From: Bacillus sp. FJAT-45350
Lineage (GTDB): Bacteria > Bacillota > Bacilli > Bacillales > NISU01
Length of the DNA: 64,000 nucleotides
NCBI RefSeq assembly: GCF_002335805.1
Contig: NZ_NISU01000001.1
Location: 876,079-940,078 of the forward strand
Direction: 5' to 3'
The notes under the pieces were generated by a model that was not told the origin of the DNA, ran no database searches, and was given only the letters and a program-made list of their open reading frames with translations. The first letter of the stretch is position 1, and the number at the start of each line of letters is the position of its first letter. Position numbers and translations under genes: made by a program. This document shows positions 17,517 to 26,216 of this stretch, piece after piece.

Positions 17517-18368
17517 ATGCACACGATGTGGAAAGGGAATATTAGCTTTGGATTAGTAAGTATTCCGATAAAATTACATGCAGCAACAGAAAACAAAGAC
17601 GTAAAGCTACGAAATCTTCATAAAGAATGCAAAACGCCAATTCAATATGAAAAAACTTGCCCTGGCTGTGGAAAAGAAGTAACAAATGAGGATATCGTGA
17701 AAGCATACGAATACGCAAAAAATAAATTTGTTGTTTTAGATGAAGAGGATCTTGAGGAATTAAAGAAAGAGAATGAAGATAAATCAGTAGAAATTATTGA
17801 CTTTGTTATGCTTGAAGAAATTGACCCAATCTTCTTTGATAGAAGCTATTTTATGTCACCAAATGATGGTGGTTCAAAAGCATATTCTTTATTACGAAAG
17901 GCATTAGAAGATAGCGGGAAAATTGGCTTAGCGAAAATCATTATTCGATCTAAGGAGCACTTGGCAGTGATTCGCGTATATCAAAACACACTTGTCATGG
18001 AAACGATTCATTATCCAGATGAAGTTCGAAGTGTCGCTGACGTACCAAGTATTCCAAGTGAGGATAACATAACTGATAAAGAGCTTGATACTGCGAAAAC
18101 ATTAATTGAACAATTAACAACAACCTTTAACCCTGATAAATTCCAAGACGAATACAGAACAGCACTAATGGAGTTAATTGAAGAGAAGATAGCTAGCGAA
18201 AATACAGTCACAGCAGAAGCAAAGCCAGATGAACCTAAATCAAATGTTACTGATTTAATGTCAGCCCTTCAAGCCTCAATCGATAAGACGAAAAAGAAGA
18301 AAGCACCAACGAAAGGGAAAAAGAAAACAACTTCAGCTACTGCGACTAAAGTTAGGAAGAATGCATAA
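17517..18368 (+). CDS. ku: DNA end-binding protein Ku
   Basis: A 283-residue bacterial Ku homologue (B. subtilis YkoV). It starts MHTMWKGNISFGLVSIPIKL, the hallmark Ku N-terminus, followed by the zinc-like knuckle CKTPIQYEKTCPGCG, a beta-barrel core (IIRSKEHLAVIRVYQNTLVM) and a helical part to residue 225. The C-terminal 50 residues are Ala/Lys-rich, ending TKVRKNA, as in other bacterial Ku tails that contact DNA and LigD. It forms a homodimeric ring on DNA ends and recruits LigD. AAAGGTG precedes ATG 17517; ATG 17526 is an alternative. Confidence 0.96.
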   Translation: MHTMWKGNISFGLVSIPIKLHAATENKDVKLRNLHKECKTPIQYEKTCPGCGKEVTNEDIVKAYEYAKNKFVVLDEEDLEELKKENEDKSVEIIDFVMLEEIDPIFFDRSYFMSPNDGGSKAYSLLRKALEDSGKIGLAKIIIRSKEHLAVIRVYQNTLVMETIHYPDEVRSVADVPSIPSEDNITDKELDTAKTLIEQLTTTFNPDKFQDEYRTALMELIEEKIASENTVTAEAKPDEPKSNVTDLMSALQASIDKTKKKKAPTKGKKKTTSATATKVRKNA

Positions 18369-18429
18369 TCTTTAATGGGTCAGAGAAAGTCATTGTTCAA
18401 GGAACTAGTTACATCTTTCTTAAAAGAGG

Positions 18430-18472
18430 TTCGCGTTATTATCATTATCGGTATTAACGCGAATCTTTCTTT
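18430..18472 (+). terminator. Intrinsic terminator of ku
   Basis: Stem TTCGCGTTA with TAACGCGAA followed by a T-rich stretch (TCTTTCTTTTCTT). Confidence 0.75.
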
Positions 18473-18541
18473 TCTTACCAAGAATGATTGGACTCTTTCT
18501 TAGTAATCTATTTTAAAATAAAATAAGAAAGGGGTGATAGA

Positions 18542-19399
18542 GTGAGAAAGTGTGGTTTTTTTTGGATAAGTGTGATAATCAGCTTCCTAATGTTTGGATG
18601 CATAAATGAAGATGTAGTAGAGGAAACAAACGAATCTGAACATGTGAAAGAAGAGGTGCAACAAAAAGAGGACGATGAAATAGAGGAAGTTACTGATAAT
18701 GAAGTGAAGGATTTTGACCAATATAGTCGTAGCCCAAATGAGTGGGGGGAGAATGTTTCTGGTGTCAAAAGAAAAATAAAAACAGATAAGGAGATTATAG
18801 CTCTAACGTTTGATGCTTGTGGAGGAAGGTACGGGAGCGGATTTGATGAAGAGCTAATTAACTTCTTAATTGAAGAAGAAGTCCCGGCAACATTGTTTAT
18901 TAATAAACGGTGGATTGATGAAAATAGGGAACAGTTTTTGAAATTAACCAATAATTCTTTATTTCAGATCGAGAATCATGGTACAGACCATCTACCTTTA
19001 TCAGTAAATGGACAAGCGGCATGGGGAATAAAAGGCACTAATTCACCTGAGGATGTATACAATGAAGTCATTGGAAATCAATTGGAGATTGAAAGATTAA
19101 CAGGACGGGCTCCTACCTTGTTTAGATCAGGTACAGCATTTTATGATGATATTTCAGTACAGATTGTAGAAGATATGGGCTTACAGGTTGTGAATTTTGA
19201 TGTCTTAGGTGATGCAGGAGCAACTTTCACAGCAGAGCAAGTACGGGAAGCATTATTGTCTGCAAATAAGGGTTCGATTGCTTTACTACATATGAACCAA
19301 CCTCAAAGTGGAACGAGAGAAGGGGTTATGATGGCAATACCTTTGTTACGGGAAAAAGGTTTTGAATTTGTAACACTGGATGGATATGATTTAGAGTAA
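18542..19399 (+). CDS. NodB-type polysaccharide deacetylase-like lipoprotein
   Basis: A 285-residue protein starting at GTG 18542 after AGGGGTG. Residues 1-19 are a lipoprotein signal peptide with lipobox LMFGC, followed by an acidic linker to about residue 60. The NodB-like domain reads ALTFDACGG where canonical enzymes have TFDDG, keeps an HGTDH metal motif, has FRSGT in place of the RxPY motif and ends with IALLHMNQ. The second, metal-binding aspartate of motif 1 is therefore Ala-Cys. It may deacetylate a cell-wall glycan with a different metal set, or have lost activity. It sits on the outer face of the membrane. Confidence 0.85.
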   Translation: MRKCGFFWISVIISFLMFGCINEDVVEETNESEHVKEEVQQKEDDEIEEVTDNEVKDFDQYSRSPNEWGENVSGVKRKIKTDKEIIALTFDACGGRYGSGFDEELINFLIEEEVPATLFINKRWIDENREQFLKLTNNSLFQIENHGTDHLPLSVNGQAAWGIKGTNSPEDVYNEVIGNQLEIERLTGRAPTLFRSGTAFYDDISVQIVEDMGLQVVNFDVLGDAGATFTAEQVREALLSANKGSIALLHMNQPQSGTREGVMMAIPLLREKGFEFVTLDGYDLE

Positions 19400-19544
19400 A
19401 TAAATTGATGGCAAGAACAGTTGAATAAGTCACACATAACATTGTTAACTCTAGCCATTTGAAAAATTATCTGTGCTACCTTACCGTTTTTCAACGAGAA
19501 AAGAAGATGAAATATAGGTTGTTCCAACAATAGCAAATGAATGG

Positions 19545-19630
19545 GCAATGGCTTCGTTCGCTACTCGTCCTACGATGAGAAAACCACTCATAGTAGGACT
19601 TTCAAAATAGGTAGCAACTTCGCACATTGC
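19545..19630 (+). repeat. Dispersed imperfect palindrome, copy A
   Basis: An 86-nt element from GCAATGG to CACATTGC. Its centre folds as TCCTACGATGAG / CTCATAGTAGGA around a short A-rich loop, with outer arms GCAATG / CATTGC. It aligns with copies B, C and D elsewhere in the window. It lies between the NodB-like gene and the hairpin at 19631. Confidence 0.75.
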
Positions 19631-19680
19631 TTATAGGCTGTCTAAAAAGGTGGATTTGTACCTTTCTAGACAGCCTATAA
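19631..19680 (-). terminator. Long hairpin over the stop of the 19675 gene
   Basis: Twenty-one-base near-perfect arms (starting TTATAGGCTGTCT and ending AGACAGCCTATAA) spanning the stop codon of the leftward gene. No T run, so possibly a terminator or an RNA-stabilising hairpin. Confidence 0.55.
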
Positions 19681-19905
19681 TACTACAAAATGGTATTGAA
19701 ACCAGAAGTCATCTGAAAGGTCATTGGTCGATTCTGCTATTAAGTGAGGTTGTCCTTCCTCGTCAGTAGTAAGCCATTGTTTATCACTGTCTTGAAATAC
19801 AGGATAGATGTTACCTTCAATAAATAAGTACACCGGAGGAAATACTTCAATAAAGTCATCTTCTAATGTCTTTTTTACATTTCTTATACATTTTACAAGT
19901 TCCAT
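19675..19905 (-). CDS. Small conserved protein, unknown function
   Basis: ATG 19905 (MELVKCIRNVKKTL) is preferred as start because GGTGAT lies directly upstream; 76 residues. The frame is open to 19974 without a site. The product looks like a small alpha/beta domain with PPVYLFIEGNIYPVF, a WLTTDEEG turn and a C-terminal FWFQYHFVVL. No family recognised. Confidence 0.65.
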   Translation of the reverse strand: MELVKCIRNVKKTLEDDFIEVFPPVYLFIEGNIYPVFQDSDKQWLTTDEEGQPHLIAESTNDLSDDFWFQYHFVVL

Positions 19906-20070
19906 AAGATCACCATCAATTATTAACATTTTTACTATTTGTCTATCATACAATGATCTGTTGTAAATGTTCAATATAAAGGGACATGAAGTAAAGCTAG
20001 ATTTCTAGAAGGGATTTCTAATGAGTTTACAGAATATTTAAACTAATAAAATGAAAATGGAGGGATAACG

Positions 20071-20856
20071 TTGAATAAGAATGTGACTGACTTAATGACA
20101 GAACTTGAGCAATCGCTCAATCAATATGTTCGAACTGATACATTTCCCTTGGCAATTCGTGTGATGAAGGATGGGGAGGAATTACCTGAAAGAGTAAAAA
20201 GACCTTATAGAGATTTAGGTGTGCGATTTAGTATTTGTCAGGCTGTATCGATGTCAAGACGATACGGATGGGCATTAGCTATGGGGGCAGAGGACCAGTC
20301 CTGTCCAATTGCCAAAATTGCCTTTGCTTTTGAAGGGGAAGTTGACTTTTATAAGTCAGGGAATTTGGCCGATGGTATGTATACAAAGACATGTGAACTA
20401 GGGGAGAAAACAGAAGCAGCAGTTCCGAAATTTTCAAAGGAAGAAGCGGGGACAATTCTAGTGGCACCTCTTACAAGGACAAACTTTCAACCCGAAGTAA
20501 TCGTTACTTATGGAAATTCTGCACAAGTGATGAGGATGGTCGCTGCGGCTCTTTATCATACAGGAGGAGAATTAACTTCTACCTTCACCTCTAGGGCTGA
20601 TTGTGCTGATATAGTAATTAAAACAATTCAATCGAATAAACCACAGGTGATATTACCATGCTACGGTGATCGTGTTTTTGGACAAACCCATGACCATGAA
20701 ATGGCATTTGCCTTTCCTGCATCGATGATTGAAGATTTCATTGCTGGATTAAAAGGAACACACAAAGGTGGGGTGCGATATCCTGTACCAACCTACTTAC
20801 GCTATGAAGCCGAATACCCAGCAACCTATGAAAAATTAAACCAAATGTTTGACTAA
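20071..20856 (+). CDS. DUF169 family protein
   Basis: A 261-residue protein starting TTG 20071 after GGAGGG. The pattern fits DUF169: an early PLAIRVMKDGEELP, a Cys in SICQAVSMSRRYGW, a CPIAKIAFAF segment, LVAPLTRTNFQPEVIVTYG, SRADCADIV and the C-terminal LPCYGDRVFGQT. Conserved cysteines suggest a redox or metal cofactor, but the function of DUF169 is not established. It is monocistronic with its own terminator. Confidence 0.82.
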   Translation: MNKNVTDLMTELEQSLNQYVRTDTFPLAIRVMKDGEELPERVKRPYRDLGVRFSICQAVSMSRRYGWALAMGAEDQSCPIAKIAFAFEGEVDFYKSGNLADGMYTKTCELGEKTEAAVPKFSKEEAGTILVAPLTRTNFQPEVIVTYGNSAQVMRMVAAALYHTGGELTSTFTSRADCADIVIKTIQSNKPQVILPCYGDRVFGQTHDHEMAFAFPASMIEDFIAGLKGTHKGGVRYPVPTYLRYEAEYPATYEKLNQMFD

Positions 20857-20905
20857 TAGTTTTTTAGACAATAAGGAACTAATAGGGAATTTACTCTATG
20901 AGCAG

Positions 20906-20942
20906 AGCGTTGAAAAAGTGAGAATCACTCTTTTTCAACGCT
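20906..20942 (+). terminator. Intrinsic terminator
   Basis: Sixteen-base arm AGCGTTGAAAAAGTGA with its near-complement on the right, followed by TTCTTTAT. Confidence 0.7.
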
Positions 20943-21100
20943 TTCTTTATGAGCTCCGATTTTATATCTAAGAGGAAAAATGGCTCCAAACTGTAAAAAA
21001 ATGATATAATATATACTTCGAGTAACAAATTAAATTTTTCATTTCATTTAGACCTAATATAGATTCAGGTCCCATATTATATCTTAAGGGGGTGTATTCG

Positions 21101-21970
21101 GTGAAGAAGGTTTTATACTTATTGTGTTTTTTACTATTAGTTGGTTGTGCGAATGAAGGTGACTTAACAGAGGAGACATCTTCATCAGAACCTAAAGAAG
21201 CTCCGGTTGAAGAGTTTTTCGAGGAAGAGGAAGAGATAGAACAGGATAAGCCAGAAGTAGAAGTTGAACCAGAAGTAAAAGAAGAATTAGATGAACTGAT
21301 AGATGAAGAGTTTATGTGGGAAGGGCAACGAATTCGTTATTCTTCGTTCCATGAAGGGACGCTTTCAATATCCGATGTTAGCGATTCAGGTTTTTCATTT
21401 AAATTACATGCAGTGAATGGTGCTAATATGGGAGATATATGGGGAGACGCTAGATTTATAAATGGCTTCGGCTTTTATTATGATGGTGAAGGTTGTGAGC
21501 TCGTTTTTGAACCTATAGATGATGGAATTCAGATTGAAGCTAACGAGTCTTGCTTGTACTACGGCGGAATGGGTGTTTATTTTGATGGTGAATATGTACG
21601 AGAAGTAGACGAAAAGAAAGAAGATTCATTAGTTGAGTTTGATATATTCAAAACGAAAGAGCAAGATGAACATTTTCGTGAACTTGTAGGAGATGATTAT
21701 GTCTTATTCACTGACCGTTTACAATTGATTCAATCAGGCGAAGATTTAGACCGTGTTGGAGCAGAAGTGTATTTGGGTGGAGTGAGAGGCTTATTCTCTA
21801 TTATGGAAGCTATTATTATGTTTAATCATGATAATGAATTTTGGGCGGCGGCATTAGTGGATGATGAAGTCTATTACTATACGAATGTAGACAACTCAAA
21901 GGAAAACATTCCAGAAACAATTCGTAAGTGGATAAATAATTTCGGAAATGTCACAGTGGAATTCAGGTAA
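21101..21970 (+). CDS. Acidic lipoprotein, unknown function
   Basis: GTG 21101 is preferred because AAGGGGGTG ends 6 bases upstream; about 289 residues. The N-terminus (VKKVLYLLCFLLLVGC) is a lipoprotein signal with lipobox LLVGC. Next comes a long, very acidic linker rich in Glu and Pro (about residues 25-70), then a beta-rich globular domain with IRYSSFHEGTL and YYDGEGCELVF, followed by a C-terminal helical part ending WINNFGNVTVEF. No family recognised. Anchored outside the membrane, probably extended through the wall by the linker. Confidence 0.78.
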   Translation: MKKVLYLLCFLLLVGCANEGDLTEETSSSEPKEAPVEEFFEEEEEIEQDKPEVEVEPEVKEELDELIDEEFMWEGQRIRYSSFHEGTLSISDVSDSGFSFKLHAVNGANMGDIWGDARFINGFGFYYDGEGCELVFEPIDDGIQIEANESCLYYGGMGVYFDGEYVREVDEKKEDSLVEFDIFKTKEQDEHFRELVGDDYVLFTDRLQLIQSGEDLDRVGAEVYLGGVRGLFSIMEAIIMFNHDNEFWAAALVDDEVYYYTNVDNSKENIPETIRKWINNFGNVTVEFR

Positions 21971-22005
21971 GCTATAGAGGCCGGGACAAAAGTATTTTAG
22001 CCAAA

Positions 22006-22070
22006 GAAAAAATCCGAACTACAATTCATCATTCTACGATTAGAATTTTGAATTAGTTCGGATTTTCTTC
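22006..22070 (+). terminator. Probable terminator with large loop
   Basis: Fifteen-base arms GAAAAAATCCGAACT and AGTTCGGATTTTCTTC around a 34-base loop, after the lipoprotein gene. Confidence 0.6.
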
Positions 22071-22162
22071 TGTTAAAGCACTTACTAACATAAATTTATT
22101 CGTTTTTAGAGTTGGTCATTTATTTATATCCAAGCCTCAGTTTAGAAACAGAGGTGAGTAGC

Positions 22163-23350
22163 TCAATTTCTCGAATGTACTTCATAAATAGCGAATTTTA
22201 AGTAGTCGCCTTCTTCAGCAGCTAATAGCTCTGGGTGGTCATAACCTGCTCCGTCCCAGTAAATTTGGCGTAGTACTTTTCCTGCATCAAGTGCTGCTTT
22301 TTTAACCATTTCTTGGAACATGTCTCCATGTACATGGAAAGAGCAGCTAGCTGTAACGAAAAAGCCTCCATCTTTCACTAGTTTCATACCATTTAGGTTA
22401 ATATCTTTATACCCACCTAACGCTTTTTTTACTGCGTGGCGAGATTTTGCAAATGCCGGGGGATCAACAATGACAACATCCCATTTTTTTTCTTCTTTTA
22501 CTGAATCGCGTAGAAAGTCAAATGCGTTTGCAACTACATAGTTCATTTTACCAGTAACTTCATTGAGCTCCGCATTTCGCTTTGTTGTTTCTATTGCATG
22601 CTCAGAAATATCTACTGCAGTTACATCCTTTGCCCCGTATAAACAAGCATTTAAGGCAAAAGAACCTGTATGAGTAAAACAGTCAAGAACCGTTGAGTTT
22701 TCATCAATTAACGGTTTGATTGCAGCTCGGTTTTGGCGTTGGTCAAAGAAAAAGCCTGTTTTTTGCCCGTCTTTAATATCAACAATGTATTTCACGCCAT
22801 TTTCTTCTATTTCAATTTCTGTTTCTGATTCACCGTACCAAAAGCCTTTTTCTTGTGTAAGTCCTTCAAGCTCACGTACATAAACGTCATTACGTAAGAA
22901 GACTGCTTTAGGATTAAATACTTCAAGTAATCCGCTCAGTAACCACTCTTTACGTAGCTCAATCCCAAGAGAAAGAATTTGGACAACGAGAACATCTTCA
23001 TATTTATCAACTATAAATCCAGGAAGGAAATCAGATTCTCCGTAGATGGCGCGGCATGAGCGTACATCTGGAATAAAGCGCTGTCTATGTGCCCATGCTT
23101 GTTCAATACGTCTTTTGAAAAAAGCCTCATCAATTTGTTCCTCTTCATTATATGAAAGAATTCGGACGATCATTTGAGAGTTTGGGTTAATATAACCTTT
23201 ACCTAAAAAGTGATGCTGATGATTATAAACGTCAACTATATCTCCAGGTTCAAACTCTCCTTGAATATCTGCTACTTCGCTCTGAAATACCCAAGGATGT
23301 CCTAATTCTAATCGTTTCTTTCGTTTACGCTGTAAAATGACTTTTGCCAC
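22163..23350 (-). CDS. Class I SAM-dependent rRNA methyltransferase (RlmI/YwbD type)
   Basis: A 395-residue protein with an N-terminal PUA domain (about 1-80: KVILQRKRKKRLELGHPWVF, FEPGDIVDVYN), a central linker domain (RAIYGESDFLPGFIVDKY) and a C-terminal Rossmann methyltransferase: KTGFFFDQRQNR, motif I DCFTHTGSFALNACLYGA, VDISEHA, and motif IV VDPPAFAKS. This is the architecture of E. coli RlmI (23S rRNA m5C1962) and B. subtilis YwbD. The exact target base in this organism is inferred. Monocistronic, ATG 23350. Confidence 0.92.
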   Translation of the reverse strand: MAKVILQRKRKKRLELGHPWVFQSEVADIQGEFEPGDIVDVYNHQHHFLGKGYINPNSQMIVRILSYNEEEQIDEAFFKRRIEQAWAHRQRFIPDVRSCRAIYGESDFLPGFIVDKYEDVLVVQILSLGIELRKEWLLSGLLEVFNPKAVFLRNDVYVRELEGLTQEKGFWYGESETEIEIEENGVKYIVDIKDGQKTGFFFDQRQNRAAIKPLIDENSTVLDCFTHTGSFALNACLYGAKDVTAVDISEHAIETTKRNAELNEVTGKMNYVVANAFDFLRDSVKEEKKWDVVIVDPPAFAKSRHAVKKALGGYKDINLNGMKLVKDGGFFVTASCSFHVHGDMFQEMVKKAALDAGKVLRQIYWDGAGYDHPELLAAEEGDYLKFAIYEVHSRN

Positions 23351-23435
23351 ATTCTCAACTCCGTTTTAAATTTGTATGTATACGGCTTATATCATACAAA
23401 AATAACAGGGGGATAGCAATGGTGTTGGGAATTTT

Positions 23436-23465
23436 GAGTTATGAGTTATGGGTTATGAATTGTAA
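23436..23465 (+). repeat. Heptamer-type tandem repeat
   Basis: Consecutive units GAGTTAT, GAGTTAT, GGGTTAT, GAATTGT in the spacer between the rRNA methyltransferase and the HAD gene. Same unit family as at 45317, 51722 and 61642. Confidence 0.6.
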
Positions 23466-23548
23466 GTTCAAAACATATATAATTTTGGTTTTATTGATTT
23501 GTTGGGTATGGACATAATATAAAGGTAGTTGCGGAAAGGAGGATTTTG

Positions 23549-24082
23549 ATGAACAAGGCGGTCTTTTTAGATAGGGATGGAGTTATAAATGAGGTACTTT
23601 CTTCGAGGGTAAAGTTTGTAAATAAACCAAAGGACTTGTATTTATTAGAAGGGGTAGGAGAAGCGGTAAAAGTAATAAATGAGGCTGGTTATAAAGTGTT
23701 TGTCGTAACAAATCAAGGTGGAGTAGGTCTGGGTTTTATGAAGGAGCATACTCTTCAAAAGGTCCATGAAAAAATGATAGAAGACATTCGTAATGAGGGA
23801 GGGCGTATTGATGATGTTGCTTATTGTCCTCATAATCCTCATGCAGGCTGTGCTTGTCGTAAGCCGGAAGCACAAATGTTACTTAATTTAGCGGAAAAAC
23901 ATCAAATAGACTTGTCAAAAAGTTATATGGTCGGCGATCGTGAGCCAGATATAGAAGCAGGAAAAAAAGCAGGGGTGAAGGAAACAATTTTTATAGGGGA
24001 TGAAAAAACATCATACGGAGCAGATAAAGCATTTCCTAGTTTACTTGAAGCAGCAAAATCAATTTTTAAGGAAAGTTGTTAA
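23549..24082 (+). CDS. HAD-IIIA phosphatase, GmhB-like
   Basis: A 178-residue protein; ATG 23549 follows AAAGGAGG by 6 bases. Motif I is AVFLDRDGVINE, motif II VVTNQGGVG, the zinc-binding loop reads CPHNPHAGCACRKP and motif IV is YMVGDREPDIEAG. This is the D,D-heptose 1,7-bisphosphate 7-phosphatase family. In Firmicutes, GmhB-like enzymes may serve S-layer glycan heptose synthesis or other sugar phosphates; no other heptose gene is nearby, so the substrate is open. Confidence 0.9.
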   Translation: MNKAVFLDRDGVINEVLSSRVKFVNKPKDLYLLEGVGEAVKVINEAGYKVFVVTNQGGVGLGFMKEHTLQKVHEKMIEDIRNEGGRIDDVAYCPHNPHAGCACRKPEAQMLLNLAEKHQIDLSKSYMVGDREPDIEAGKKAGVKETIFIGDEKTSYGADKAFPSLLEAAKSIFKESC

Positions 24083-24146
24083 TTGTTAATGATTAATGGT
24101 TAATGAAACTTTTATATCATGAGGAAGAGGTTTTAATCATTAACAA
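24083..24146 (+). repeat. AT-rich inverted repeat
   Basis: A 14-bp perfect inverted repeat, TTGTTAATGATTAA at 24083-24096 and its complement at 24133-24146, enclosing TAATGRT-type heptamers. Lies right after the GmhB-like stop. Confidence 0.65.
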
Positions 24147-24220
24147 TAAAATAAATGCCAAGTAATTTTATTGAAACTATCCATCATTTTTGTCGTATAT
24201 AAAGGTAGAGGTGATGAGGA

Positions 24221-25162
24221 GTGTATTCGGAATTAAATAAACAAATTGAAATTGTTAAAGAAAAGCAGTGGAAGAAGAGAAAGTGGCAGGAGCATCTTGA
24301 TGAGGCAGAACGATATCTGAGAGAGGAACAACAGAAAGCTAGTACTCTTTATGAACAATTGAAAAAAGAAAAAGCAGATGTTGAGCGATTAGAACGTGTG
24401 TCGCTAACTAATCTATTTTATACGATTACAGGACGTAAGCTAGAAAAGTTAGATAAGGAGCAACAGGAATTACTAGCGGCTGAGCTAAAATATGATGAGG
24501 CGAAGAAAACGGTAGAGGATTTACAAAAGGAAATCCGTGAATTAGATATGAACTTACAGTCTGTAAAGGGTGCTCATGAAGAATATAAAGAAATTCTTGC
24601 TGAAAAAGAAAGGTTAGTACATGATGCGAGATCACTCTGGAGTGAAGAATTGTATGTTTTATCTGATGAAGAAGCTGAACTTACGTCGTCATTGAAAGAA
24701 TACAAAGAAGCGATTGCTGCAGGGAATATGGCCGAAGAAGCATTAAATCAAGCAATTAAGTCTTTACAAAGTGCACAAGGATGGGCAACTTGGGATATGA
24801 TTGGTGGGGGATTAATTTCAACAGCGATAAAGCATAGCCATTTAGATGATGCAAAAGAACAAATACACCGCGCTCAAATGAGGTTACGCCATTTTCAGAC
24901 AGAGCTTCAGGATATAAAAAGACATTTTCATGTAGATATTGAAATAGGGAATTTTTTAACCTTTGCAGATTACTTTTTCGATGGATTAATTGTAGACTGG
25001 GTCGTTCATGGGAAAATATCAGATTCACTTAGCCAAGCAAATGAAACAAAAAGAAAGATCACGCCACTATTAAATCAGCTCAAGGAACAGAAAAGTCAGT
25101 TTGAGGAGAAACTAGAAAGTACGAAACAAGCAAGGATAAGAATGGTAGAGGAAATTAACTAA
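24221..25162 (+). CDS. Coiled-coil protein, unknown function
   Basis: A 313-residue protein from GTG 24221 (GAGGAG upstream). Almost entirely charged heptad-rich helix: a first coil from 1 to about 60, a short SLTNLFYTITGRKLEKLDKE break, a second coil to about 135, a small glycine-rich patch (WATWDMIGGGLISTAIKHSH) near residue 190, and a third coil to the end. No signal or membrane segment. The TITGRKLEKLDKEQQE break is conserved in related proteins I have seen from diverse bacteria, whose role is unknown. Confidence 0.75.
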   Translation: MYSELNKQIEIVKEKQWKKRKWQEHLDEAERYLREEQQKASTLYEQLKKEKADVERLERVSLTNLFYTITGRKLEKLDKEQQELLAAELKYDEAKKTVEDLQKEIRELDMNLQSVKGAHEEYKEILAEKERLVHDARSLWSEELYVLSDEEAELTSSLKEYKEAIAAGNMAEEALNQAIKSLQSAQGWATWDMIGGGLISTAIKHSHLDDAKEQIHRAQMRLRHFQTELQDIKRHFHVDIEIGNFLTFADYFFDGLIVDWVVHGKISDSLSQANETKRKITPLLNQLKEQKSQFEEKLESTKQARIRMVEEIN

Positions 25163-25216
25163 CTTGTAGTACAATATGATATGATATTTGTACAAAAAGA
25201 AAGAGGAGAGAACAAG

Positions 25217-25417
25217 ATGATACATAATACATGGCAAACAAGTGAAACTATTAGACAGGTAAAGTGCACACATACAAATGCAAAAAAATACATGGTGAAC
25301 AATGTGTTAACAGAAGGAAAAATGTATGATTTGCAAAACGAAACAGAAGAATTCTATTTTGTTATTGATAACTCAGGAAAAGTCGGGGGCTTCTATAAAG
25401 AATACTTCGAAGGGTAA
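25217..25417 (+). CDS. Small conserved protein (DUF6501-like)
   Basis: ATG 25217 follows GAGGAGAG, giving 66 residues (MIHNTWQTSETIRQVKC); the open frame extends to 25181 without a site. It contains TNAKKYMVNNVLTEGK, a strand pair YFVIDNSGKVGGFYKEYF, and a single early cysteine. This pattern matches the small Bacillaceae proteins labelled DUF6501. Function unknown. Confidence 0.7.
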   Translation: MIHNTWQTSETIRQVKCTHTNAKKYMVNNVLTEGKMYDLQNETEEFYFVIDNSGKVGGFYKEYFEG

Positions 25418-25461
25418 GCTGTCGAGCGTGTAATAATGAATGCTTGTCGGAGGTGCCTCTA

Positions 25462-26124
25462 TTGTACAAAAAAGAGTTATATTTATACGGTCAAGGTGAA
25501 GTGAAAAAAGCGACCGTAAGAAATTACACGAAAATCGACATAGCAGAATTAATAAACATACAAAAGGAAAGTTTTCCACCCCCGTTTCCTTCAGAGCTTT
25601 GGTGGAATGAAGAGCAGTTGACGAATCATATAAAGTTGTTTCAAGATGGGGCTCTTTGTGTTGAGATTGATGGTGTACTCGCGGGCTCGATGACATGCTT
25701 ATGTGTTTCCTTTAACGAAAATGAACCGAATCATACGTGGGAAGAAATAACCGACAACGGTTATATCCGCACTCATAATCCTAAAGGAAACACACTCTAT
25801 GTCGTTGATATTTGTGTAAGGCCGTCTTTTCGCGAGCTGCAGCTTGGAAAAGTATTAATGCAAGCGATGTATGAAGTTGTGGTCCACTTAAATTTAGATC
25901 GACTATTAGGTGGGGGACGAATGCCGGGATATCACAAGAAAGCCGATGAGCTATCACCAGAAGCTTATATAGAAAAGGTAATTAATGGAGAGCTAAAAGA
26001 CCCAGTTATCTCATTTTTACTTAAGTCCGGTAGAACACCCCATACGTTAATCAAGAACTATTTAGATGATGAAGAATCTCTAAATTATGGTCTATTAATG
26101 GAATGGAAAAATCCATTTAAATAA
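25462..26124 (+). CDS. GNAT family N-acetyltransferase
   Basis: TTG 25462 is preferred because GGAGG lies 8 bases upstream; about 220 residues. The GNAT fold is visible: VRNYTKIDIAELINIQKESFP at the N-terminus, CVEIDGVLAGSMTCL, the YVVDICVRPSFRELQLGKVLM acetyl-CoA-binding region (variant of the R/Q-x-x-G-x-G/A loop), and a C-terminal segment with GGGRMPGYHKK. The acceptor is unknown. It has a strong terminator shared with the leftward block. Confidence 0.85.
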   Translation: MYKKELYLYGQGEVKKATVRNYTKIDIAELINIQKESFPPPFPSELWWNEEQLTNHIKLFQDGALCVEIDGVLAGSMTCLCVSFNENEPNHTWEEITDNGYIRTHNPKGNTLYVVDICVRPSFRELQLGKVLMQAMYEVVVHLNLDRLLGGGRMPGYHKKADELSPEAYIEKVINGELKDPVISFLLKSGRTPHTLIKNYLDDEESLNYGLLMEWKNPFK

Positions 26125-26162
26125 CCTATGCAAAAGGGCTTTAAGGTAAGTATTCCATAAAT

Positions 26163-26213
26163 AAAGAGGGTGTGACAAAAGGTCAAAAACGGACCTTTTG
26201 TCACACCCTCTTT
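26163..26213. terminator. Strong bidirectional terminator
   Basis: Twenty-two-pair perfect stem starting AAAGAGGGTGTGACAAAAGG, seven-base loop, and T run on the plus strand; A run before it gives T residues on the minus strand. It separates the GNAT gene from the convergent ypiB-like gene. Confidence 0.92.
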
Positions 26214-26216
26214 TTA

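Noticed and set aside
18508-18951. 147-codon open frame opposite the NodB-type lipoprotein
   Set aside because: Serine-rich antisense shadow of the acidic linker of the real gene; no start signal.
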